A DNA stretch of 37,712 nt, from contig NZ_JAMFSB010000205.1 of the NCBI RefSeq assembly GCF_026225065.1, positions 1-37,712 of the forward strand, in the 5' to 3' direction. A program made the position numbers and the translations under genes. This document shows positions 16,096 through 22,718 of the stretch, one piece after another (positions within the stretch are counted from its first letter, which is position 1; every line of letters begins with the position of its first letter). This stretch comes from Paraburkholderia sp. Lineage in GTDB: Bacteria; Pseudomonadota; Gammaproteobacteria; Burkholderiales; Burkholderiaceae. The notes beneath the pieces were generated by a model. The model made no database searches. It was not told the DNA's origin and was given only the letters and a program-made list of their open reading frames with translations.

Positions 16096-16800
16096 TTATG
16101 CCGATGCTGTTTCGCTCTCCGTGCCGGCCACCTCGCTCGGCACTTCTGCCAACACCGCTCGCAGTACCGTCTCCTTGATGACCTCGCGCCAATGCGCGAG
16201 TGCCGGCTTGTCCATGAGCGATTCGCCCAGAAACGCGCTAAGCGTGTACTGATTGGCGTTATAAAAATACCCTAACGACGCGATCATGATGTACACATCG
16301 CGCGCCGCGATGCTGCGACGAAACACACCTTTAGCCTTGCCTGCATCCAGCACTTTCTGGACCACGGAAATGGCATAGCCGGAAATCTCACGCAGCTTGG
16401 ACGATTTCTTTGAGTGCTTGCCCTGATGCAGATTCTCGCTGGACAGCAGCGTGACGAACTCTGGGTGATCGAGGTAGTACTGCCAGACAAATTCGACCAT
16501 CTGTTGCAGGCCATGCACAGGATTGTCTAAATCCAGATCGAGCCGGCTTTCGGCTTCGTTGAACTGCGAATAGATCGTCTCGAGCACTTCGACGAACAGT
16601 TGCTCCTTGCTGCCGAAGTAGTAGTAAATCATCCGGTCGTGCGAGCGCGCCGCTTTTGAAATGCTTTCGACCCGGCCGCTTGCATAGCCTTGCTTCGCGA
16701 ATACCTTGATGGCTGCTTTCAGGATCTTTGCGCGCGTATCCTGGGCCTGTTTCGCGCGGATGCCGGTAGCGCCCGTCTTGCGGGCGGCAGTTGGACTCAT
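16096..16800 (-). CDS. TetR-family transcriptional regulator, candidate regulator of the nicotinate locus
   Basis: With ATG 16800 this is a 234-residue repressor-type protein; a start 13 codons upstream is possible. The N-terminal TetR helix-turn-helix is clear: AKILKAAIKVFAKQGYASGR, then VESISKAARSHDRMIYYYFG followed by SKEQLFVEVLE. The C-terminal ligand domain contains HPEFVTLLSSENLHQGK and MIASLGYFYNANQYTLSAFL, a pattern seen in TetR regulators of catabolic operons. It lies downstream of and codirectional with the ferredoxin-NADP reductase and ferredoxin genes, and convergent with pcaC, so I link it to the nicotinate locus. The P. putida nic genes also have a TetR-type repressor (NicS), which makes an analogous role plausible. 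The ligand is not known. Confidence 0.88.
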   Translation of the reverse strand: MSPTAARKTGATGIRAKQAQDTRAKILKAAIKVFAKQGYASGRVESISKAARSHDRMIYYYFGSKEQLFVEVLETIYSQFNEAESRLDLDLDNPVHGLQQMVEFVWQYYLDHPEFVTLLSSENLHQGKHSKKSSKLREISGYAISVVQKVLDAGKAKGVFRRSIAARDVYIMIASLGYFYNANQYTLSAFLGESLMDKPALAHWREVIKETVLRAVLAEVPSEVAGTESETASA

Positions 16801-16946
16801 GGGCGGCCTCGGTTCTCTCTGGTGATGGTTCTGATGCATCTACTCACAAAACTAGGCACAAATTGAACACAATGCAGCGGGCCGGCAGCTTGCACCGCCG
16901 GCCCGCTGTCATCATACCGCCCGAATGCAAACGGGCAAGCAGGTCA

Positions 16947-18047
16947 TTAATCGAACACCGGCGACTCTACACCTAGCACCTTGTGCAGTTTAGTGCTGGT
17001 CGTTGTGTACTGCATATGAATTTTCTTGTCCGGGAAAATATAGGGCGCCGCGCCGAATGCCGCCAGCGCGGCCTCATGGAATCCCGAGAGAATCAGCTTC
17101 TTTTTGCCAGGATAGGTATTGATATCGCCAACCGCGAAGATGCCCGGCACATTGGTTTCGAACTTCTCGGTATTGACACCTACCTGTTTGCGTTCGATAT
17201 CCAGCCCCCACTGGGCGATCGGCCCAAGCTGCGGGGAAAGTCCGAAGAACACTAGCAGATGATCGAGTTCGAGCGTGCGCGTGACGCCGTCGCCGCCCGT
17301 CACCTTGATGCGATGGAGCGCTTCATGATTGTCTTCGAAGCCGTTCACCTGTCCGATGAGACATTGCATGCGCAGATCGTCGCAGAGCGCACGCATTTTT
17401 GCCACCGAGGCGGGCGCCGCACGGAAGTCGTCGCGCCGGTGCACGAGGATCACGCTTTGCGCGATGTCCACGAGATTGAGGGCCCAGTCCAGCGCGGAAT
17501 CGCCGCCACCGCAGATCACAATGTCCTTGTCGCGGAACAGTTCGGGATCGCGCACACGGTAAAACAGTTGCCGCCCGTGGTATTTGTCAATGCCTGCGAC
17601 TTTCAGCGTACGTGGCTGAAACGAGCCCACCCCTGCTGCAATAAAGATGGTCTTTGTAACGAACTCGGTGCCTTTGCTGGTGCGCACGAAAAACCGCCGG
17701 TCTTCCAGACGCTCGACGATCTGCACTTCCTGCCCGAGGTGAAACGTTGCGCCGAACGGTTCGATCTGCTTCAACAGATTGTCGGCGAGCTCCTGACCGG
17801 TGCAGATGGGCACCGCGGGAATGTCGTAAATCGGTTTATCCGGATACAGCTCGACGCACTGGCCGCCCACTACCGGCAGCGAATCGATGACATGTGCCTT
17901 GATTTCAAGCAGTCCCAGTTCGAACACCTGAAAGAGGCCGACCGGCCCTGCACCGACGATCAATGCGTCGGTTTCGATGGGCGATGGCGGTTCGGCATGG
18001 GTGTCCTGCGTATCGTGAGAGGCGGGGTGGTCAACAACTTCGTTCAT
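16947..18047 (-). CDS. Ferredoxin-NADP reductase (thioredoxin-reductase-like type)
   Basis: This 366-residue flavoprotein moves electrons from NADPH to ferredoxin. The FAD-binding motif [18 protein letters not shown] and the [19 protein letters not shown] segment mark the thioredoxin-reductase-like FNR group (as in Bacillus YumC and green sulfur bacteria), which lacks the redox CxxC. The NADP-binding domain has [18 protein letters not shown] and LVHRRDDFR. The C-terminal FAD motif is [26 protein letters not shown] precedes the ATG. Its placement next to a ferredoxin gene, divergent from a ferredoxin-dependent-type reductase, suggests that it supplies low-potential electrons for ring reduction. 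General cellular use is also possible. Confidence 0.92.
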   Translation of the reverse strand: MNEVVDHPASHDTQDTHAEPPSPIETDALIVGAGPVGLFQVFELGLLEIKAHVIDSLPVVGGQCVELYPDKPIYDIPAVPICTGQELADNLLKQIEPFGATFHLGQEVQIVERLEDRRFFVRTSKGTEFVTKTIFIAAGVGSFQPRTLKVAGIDKYHGRQLFYRVRDPELFRDKDIVICGGGDSALDWALNLVDIAQSVILVHRRDDFRAAPASVAKMRALCDDLRMQCLIGQVNGFEDNHEALHRIKVTGGDGVTRTLELDHLLVFFGLSPQLGPIAQWGLDIERKQVGVNTEKFETNVPGIFAVGDINTYPGKKKLILSGFHEAALAAFGAAPYIFPDKKIHMQYTTTSTKLHKVLGVESPVFD

Positions 18048-18188
18048 GGGTTTCTCCTGCGGTCGGTTGAGGGAAAAACAACGGGGGAACGAGGAGCCGG
18101 ATACGCATGCCGCGAAGGCTGCGGTGCGGCGAAATCAGGGTGCCGAAAGGCGGCGACATGGAACGCATGGGACGCGGCATGGCATGCC

Positions 18189-18512
18189 TCAGCGTTCGAG
18201 CCGATGCAGTTTGTCCGTCACGTCTTTCCACGCATCGGCGTCGGGCAGTGGGTCTTCACGCTTGCTGAGCACCGGGAACACGCCGGTCAACTCGGCGTTC
18301 AGCGCCGTGAAAGACTGTTGGTCTGCAGGCAGGTCTTCTTCGGCGTAAATTGCATTGACGGGGCACTCGGCTACGCAGACCGCGCAGTCGATGCATTCGT
18401 CCGGATCGATCACCAGCATGTTCGGTCCGGCGTGGAAGCAGTCCACTGGGCAGACGTCCACGCAGTCGGTATAGCGGCAACGGATGCAGGCTTCTGTCAC
18501 GACATGAGTCAC
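18189..18512 (-). CDS. fdxA: 7Fe-type ferredoxin
   Basis: With the GTG at 18512 the protein has 107 residues, the normal length for FdxA-type 7Fe ferredoxins. AAGGAG lies seven bases upstream of this GTG. Two cluster motifs are visible: CIRCRYTDCVDVCPVDCF (a 3Fe-4S/4Fe-4S arrangement with an extra cysteine) and CIDCAVCVAECPVNAIY (4Fe-4S). The C-terminal extension (DADAWKDVTDKLHRLER) is also typical. The open frame extends upstream to 18671, but nothing there resembles a ferredoxin. It is upstream of the reductase on the same strand, separated by about 140 bp, and probably forms its redox partner. Confidence 0.92.
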   Translation of the reverse strand: MTHVVTEACIRCRYTDCVDVCPVDCFHAGPNMLVIDPDECIDCAVCVAECPVNAIYAEEDLPADQQSFTALNAELTGVFPVLSKREDPLPDADAWKDVTDKLHRLER

Positions 18513-18632
18513 GGCGAAACTCCTTCTGCACAGGGCTGCGGCGCAGGCAATGGCGCGCCGCAACATGACTAACGACCAGGGAAAAGACGTTGCGCAGTCT
18601 ATTTTGATCGAGTAGATTTCTATCAGGTTTGA

Positions 18633-18648
18633 TGTAGTGCATACTACA
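18633..18648. promoter_or_regulatory. 16-bp inverted repeat in the divergent control region
   Basis: TGTAGT (18633-18638) and ACTACA (18643-18648) are perfect inverted arms around gcat. The repeat lies in the 242-base region between the divergently transcribed ferredoxin and 6-hydroxynicotinate reductase-like genes. Its size and symmetry fit a dimeric repressor site of the TetR or GntR type. The nearby TetR protein is the obvious candidate, but binding is inferred. A second small inverted repeat, CCTTG-aaa-CAAGG, is at 18710-18722. I could not assign convincing promoter boxes here. Confidence 0.5.
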
Positions 18649-18754
18649 CGAACGGTTAGTGACCGCAACATTTTTCAAAATTCATGCCGGTGCGGGTCAC
18701 GCGAATATGCCTTGAAACAAGGACTATTTCGTCAACCGGGCAGGGCCGATTGTA

Positions 18755-20401
18755 ATGTCGTCGTATGGGAACCCCAACATGACCGAACATACGAAGGTCG
18801 ATTTCGGTGCAGACCGCGTGGATGGCGAAACCGCCTCCACGCCCGGTCCGACCGTGCTCGAAAAAGCGGCGCCCCGCAGCGAGCGGATGGCGGGCAACAA
18901 GATCGAATGCAATGCGTGCCCCGTGCTGTGCCAGATCTCCGAAGGCCGCACCGGAGCGTGCGACCGCTATGCAAACGCAGACGGGCGGCTGATCCGCGTC
19001 GATCCGGTGGTGTTCATTACGCCAACGCTTGCGTCCGGTAAGCCCACCGACGAGGCGGAGATGATCGAATTTGGTGCATCCTCGGGGGCGAACGGCGTTG
19101 CACCCGCGGCACAGGCGCAGGCTCAGGATCAAGCGCTGTTCGTAACCGGCGTAGGTGCGTCGTCGACCTATCCCGACTACAAGCCGGCGCCCTTCATCGT
19201 TTCCTCAAAGCTCGCCGACGTCGACATGGTGACGGTCGTCACCGAGGGCATCTTCAGCTCCTGCAGTTTCAAGGTAAAGATCGATACCGACCGTTTTCTC
19301 GGCCCGGAGCAATCGAATGTGCGTTGCCAGGGCGAGATCGTCGGCCACGTCACCACGGCCGAATACGGCTCGCAGATGCTAAGCCTTGGCGGCGTCCACC
19401 ATCTGACCGGCGGCAGCAAGAAAGAGGGCCGCGTGACCTGCGAGATGATGCTCGAACTTGGTAACAAGCAGCCGGTGGAGCTGACCATCGACGGCGGCGC
19501 GAGTCTCGTGATTCGCGCTGGCGCGGCGCCAATCGTGGATGGCGTCGAGGAGCAGCGCATGCGCGTGGGTTGCGGCTCGGCCACTATCGGCATATTTGCC
19601 AAGCAGTGGTTTGGGCATGTCGATGAAGTGGTGGTGGTCGACGATCACATTACCGGCGTGCTGACCGAGCATCAGGCGGGACGATGCCTCGGCATGACGC
19701 GTTCAGGTCTGAAGATTCGCGGCCGCAAATCGACACCCGGCCGTTATTTCCAGGTGGCGAACCCCGGCACGGGATGGGGCGGCACGGATATCTCGGACCC
19801 GCTTGCCATCGTTGAGGGCTTTGATCCCGCTGTGGCACGGTCGGGTATGCGTTTGCTGATGGTGTCGACAACGGGCGAACATGCTCAGTGGTACGAACTG
19901 GATGCGGAGTTGGTGCCGCGAGTGATGGAGATGCCCGAAGCGGTTCGACGGACCGTGGAGCGTATTGGCGAAAACTGCGAGCCATCGCTGGCTACCGTAC
20001 TTTTCCTGGGTGGCGCGGGTGGCAGTCTGCGCGCCGGCGCTACTGAAAATCCCGTCTTGCTGACCCGCGCGATCAAACAGCGGCTAGTGAATGTGACCTG
20101 CGGCGGGGCGCCTGCGTACGTATGGCCTGGTGGTGGCATCACTGTTATGGTGGACGTGGCGCGCATGCCGGACCGCTCGTTCGGCACCGTGCCTACGCCC
20201 GCGATCGTGGCGCCGATCGAATTCACCATGAGCTATGACGTGTACCGCGATCTCGGCGGCCACCTCGATGCCGTGCGTTCGCTGGAAAGCGTGCTCGCTT
20301 ATGGACCCGATCATGTCGAAGGAGCGCCGCTTGGGCGCCGCACCCTGGTGCGTCACCCCGATAACCCATGGCCGCTCGGCACACCGCCGATGCTCGGATG
20401 A
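18755..20401 (+). CDS. hnr: 6-hydroxynicotinate reductase-like iron-sulfur flavoprotein
   Basis: The 548-residue protein resembles 6-hydroxynicotinate reductase, which reduces 6-hydroxynicotinate to 1,4,5,6-tetrahydro-6-oxonicotinate using reduced ferredoxin (characterised in Eubacterium barkeri). Assignment rests on recollection of the family and on context: an enamidase and a nicotinate dehydrogenase are in the same operon. A cysteine cluster C52-x2-C55-x3-C59-x9-C69 near the N-terminus (IECNACPVLCQISEGRTGAC) is a probable [4Fe-4S] site. The E. barkeri enzyme was reported to carry a covalent flavin. Here a GAT triplet with T430 (LRAGATENP) partly resembles an ApbE flavinylation motif. ATG 18779 is an alternative start. 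The next gene begins five bases after the stop. Confidence 0.75.
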   Translation: MSSYGNPNMTEHTKVDFGADRVDGETASTPGPTVLEKAAPRSERMAGNKIECNACPVLCQISEGRTGACDRYANADGRLIRVDPVVFITPTLASGKPTDEAEMIEFGASSGANGVAPAAQAQAQDQALFVTGVGASSTYPDYKPAPFIVSSKLADVDMVTVVTEGIFSSCSFKVKIDTDRFLGPEQSNVRCQGEIVGHVTTAEYGSQMLSLGGVHHLTGGSKKEGRVTCEMMLELGNKQPVELTIDGGASLVIRAGAAPIVDGVEEQRMRVGCGSATIGIFAKQWFGHVDEVVVVDDHITGVLTEHQAGRCLGMTRSGLKIRGRKSTPGRYFQVANPGTGWGGTDISDPLAIVEGFDPAVARSGMRLLMVSTTGEHAQWYELDAELVPRVMEMPEAVRRTVERIGENCEPSLATVLFLGGAGGSLRAGATENPVLLTRAIKQRLVNVTCGGAPAYVWPGGGITVMVDVARMPDRSFGTVPTPAIVAPIEFTMSYDVYRDLGGHLDAVRSLESVLAYGPDHVEGAPLGRRTLVRHPDNPWPLGTPPMLG

Positions 20402-20406
20402 CGCCC

Positions 20407-21387
20407 ATGACCGCAACTCGCGCGCCCCTCGACGCCACGCGTTGGCACCTGCATCACGGCCCGATCGATCTGATCATCGGCGCCGATGGTGACGCCGCAG
20501 CGTTGCGGGCCGCGCACGAAGCGTGCTGGCAGCGCTTCACGACAATCCTCGACGAACTGGTGGCCGAGTTGCCGAGGTTGCGCCAGCCCGTGCCGCAGGA
20601 TGCGTCGAACGGGCCGTGTGAAGGCGAGGTCGCGCGCCGCATGTGGGACGCCTGTTATCCGCACCGGGCCCGCTATATCACGCCGATGGCTGCGGTCGCA
20701 GGCAGCGTCGCGGATGAACTGATCGGGGCGTTCGCGCGGCCTGGCGTATCGCGGGCGTTCATCAACAATGGCGGCGATATTGCGTTGTATCTTGGCGAGG
20801 GCCAACATTACCGGATCGGCGTATTCACCGATCTGGCTGAATTTGAAGGCGCGAGCCTGGCCAATGGTCCCAATGCGGCCTTGAATGAAGGCCTCAAGCT
20901 CGACGCTAACCTGACGCTCGACGCCGCGTCGCCGGTGCGCGGCATTGCGACGAGCGGCTGGCGTGGCCGCAGTTTCAGCCTCGGCATCGCAGACAGCGTT
21001 ACCGTGCTCGCCCGCAGCGCCGCCGCCGCTGACGCCGCCGCAACGATGATCGCCAACGCGGTCGATCTGAAGCACGCGGATATCGTGCGCCAACCGGCCT
21101 CGTCGCTGAAAGACGATAGCGACCTCGGCGACTTGCTGGTGACCGTGGACGTGCCGCCGTTGCCGCAACCGCTGGTCGATTTCGCGCTCGCGTGCGGCGC
21201 TCAGGAAGCGAGCCGTCTGCACGAGCAAGGTTTGATCGAAGGCGCCGCGCTGTTTTTGCAGCGGCGTGTGCGTGTCGTCGGCATGACCGGTTTGCGTGCG
21301 CCGCTGCCTGCTGGCAGCGGCTTGCGCGTGACCCATAACACCCAATATCCAACGGAGGCTCCGTGTTCGAAATCCGCCGCGTGCTGA
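20407..21387 (+). CDS. UPF0280 family protein with ApbE-like motifs, possible flavin transferase
   Basis: This 326-residue protein matches the UPF0280 family, whose fold is related to ApbE (FAD:protein FMN transferase). Three ApbE-like motifs are visible in order: INNGGDIALYLG (about 119-130), RGIATSGWRGRSFSLG (about 178-193), and AAAADAAATMIANAV, in which D209 and T213 correspond to the metal-binding Asp and Thr of the ApbE AD-x3-T motif. There is no signal peptide, unlike most exported ApbE proteins, so it should act in the cytoplasm. It directly follows the reductase gene and overlaps the next gene by 25 bp. Proposed role: attaching the covalent flavin to the reductase. This is inference from fold and position. 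Confidence 0.72.
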   Translation: MTATRAPLDATRWHLHHGPIDLIIGADGDAAALRAAHEACWQRFTTILDELVAELPRLRQPVPQDASNGPCEGEVARRMWDACYPHRARYITPMAAVAGSVADELIGAFARPGVSRAFINNGGDIALYLGEGQHYRIGVFTDLAEFEGASLANGPNAALNEGLKLDANLTLDAASPVRGIATSGWRGRSFSLGIADSVTVLARSAAAADAAATMIANAVDLKHADIVRQPASSLKDDSDLGDLLVTVDVPPLPQPLVDFALACGAQEASRLHEQGLIEGAALFLQRRVRVVGMTGLRAPLPAGSGLRVTHNTQYPTEAPCSKSAAC

Positions 21388-21953
21388 CGCACGTCGAAGA
21401 CATTTTTCACGAGTTCGGGCCGCCGCCTGCGCAGCCGTTGCGCAAGGGCGCGATAGCCGCGGTGATGACCAATCCGTTTGCAGGTCGCTATGAGGCGAAG
21501 ATCGAGCACGCGATGGAAGCGCTCAAGCCAATCGGCATCGATCTTGCCCAGCGTCTGCTCGCCGCAATGGCGGTCCCGCATGCGGCGATCGAGAGCTACG
21601 GCAAGGGAGCTATTGTCGGCGCGGCGGGCGAACTGGAACACGGTGCGCTATGGCACGTGCCGGGTGGCTACGCCATGCGTGAGCTGCTGGAGAAGAACGG
21701 CGTGCCGACCAATGCGATCGTGTCGTCTACCAAGAAGGTCGGCGCACCTTCCACGGCACTCGATGTACCGATGACTCATGTGAACGCGAGCTACGTGCGC
21801 AGTCACTTCGATGCGATCGAAGTTCGCGTGCCTGGCGCGCCGGCGGCGGACGAGGTGGTTTATATCCTCGTCATGAGCACCGGACAGCGCGTGCATGCAC
21901 GGGTCGGCGGTCTGGCGAAAGAGGCGATTGTCGGTAAGGACGGCCTGCGCTAG
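21363..21953 (+). CDS. DUF1185 (amino acid synthesis family) protein, first copy
   Basis: This 196-residue protein starts with GTG at 21363, behind GGAGG. It belongs to DUF1185 (PF06684), whose first structures (including Bordetella BB2672) showed a variant of the chorismate mutase fold and a suggested but unproven role in amino acid metabolism. Family features are AVMTNPFAGRYEAKIEHAME, ESYGKGAIVGAAGELEHGAL and SSTKKVGAPSTALDVPMTH followed by VRSHFDAIEVRV. The second copy downstream shares all of these blocks, so the two are paralogues that may form a hetero-oligomer. The start lies inside the UPF0280 gene, indicating coupled translation. No reaction is assigned; the operon suggests a step after ring reduction or opening. 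Confidence 0.85.
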   Translation: MFEIRRVLTHVEDIFHEFGPPPAQPLRKGAIAAVMTNPFAGRYEAKIEHAMEALKPIGIDLAQRLLAAMAVPHAAIESYGKGAIVGAAGELEHGALWHVPGGYAMRELLEKNGVPTNAIVSSTKKVGAPSTALDVPMTHVNASYVRSHFDAIEVRVPGAPAADEVVYILVMSTGQRVHARVGGLAKEAIVGKDGLR

Positions 21954-22049
21954 GCCGCCGCGACGTAACGTAACCTCGGATACGGTCAATGCAGGGTCAA
22001 GGCAAACTGGGCTCACGCAAACCCAGCGAACCCATACACGGAGAGCGCA

Positions 22050-22634
22050 ATGGCAATCAAGATTCGCAAGCTGGTAGTGCAGGTAGATGAAACACGCATT
22101 GAAATGGGCCAGACGATCGATCCGCCGACGCGTCGAGCGGTGGCCATCGCCGTGATCGAAAACCCCTACGCGGGTCGCTTCGAACCTAAACTCGATGCAC
22201 TGATCGAGGCGGGTGAAGAACTCGGCGCACTACTCGGCAAGAAGTGCGTCGAAGCGCTGGGCATCGAGCCTGGCGAGGCGCAAAGTTACGGTAAGGCGGC
22301 GATTGTCGGCGAGGCGGGCGAGCTGGAGCATGCCGCCGCGATCCTGCATCCGAAGCTTGGTGCGCCGCTGCGCGTTGCAGTGGAGAAGGGTGCGGCACTG
22401 GTGCCGTCCGCGAAGAAAATGGGCACGCTTGGGACTGCGATCGACGTGCCGCTCGGGCATAAAGACGCCGCGTTCGTGCGCAGCCATTTCGACGCCATCG
22501 AAGCGCGCGTCTCCGATGCGCCGCGCGCCAATGAAATCGTGGTGGCGGTCGCGGTGACCGCCTCGGGCCGGCCGCTGCCGCGCATCGGCGGATTGCAGGT
22601 GAGCGAAATCAAAGGCGAAGACGGTTTGCGTTGA
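22050..22634 (+). CDS. DUF1185 (amino acid synthesis family) protein, second copy
   Basis: This 194-residue paralogue shares conserved blocks with the first copy: AVIENPYAGRFEPKLDALIE, QSYGKAAIVGEAGELEHAAA, PSAKKMGTLGTAIDVPLGH followed by VRSHFDAIEARV, and a GGLQVSEIKGEDGLR end. The first copy has a tryptophan-containing insert (ALWHVPGGYAMRELL) where this one reads AILHPKLGAPLRVAV, so the two may differ in substrate or role. ATG 22050 follows GGAGAG. A 96-base gap separates it from the first copy, and the fused permease begins 85 bases after its stop. The function is unknown. Confidence 0.86.
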   Translation: MAIKIRKLVVQVDETRIEMGQTIDPPTRRAVAIAVIENPYAGRFEPKLDALIEAGEELGALLGKKCVEALGIEPGEAQSYGKAAIVGEAGELEHAAAILHPKLGAPLRVAVEKGAALVPSAKKMGTLGTAIDVPLGHKDAAFVRSHFDAIEARVSDAPRANEIVVAVAVTASGRPLPRIGGLQVSEIKGEDGLR

Positions 22635-22718
22635 ATAGTTTCGCTGGTACTGTGCTGCCCGTGAGGTGCGTATGAGCGTGCCGCGCAGGGGATGGATTGC
22701 AAGCCGCTAAGGATGACG

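Noticed and set aside
17259..18572. A 437-codon plus-strand open frame across the ferredoxin-NADP reductase and ferredoxin genes
   Set aside because: It is antisense to two clear genes. Its translation lacks any recognisable domain and is the usual mirror of GC-rich coding sequence.
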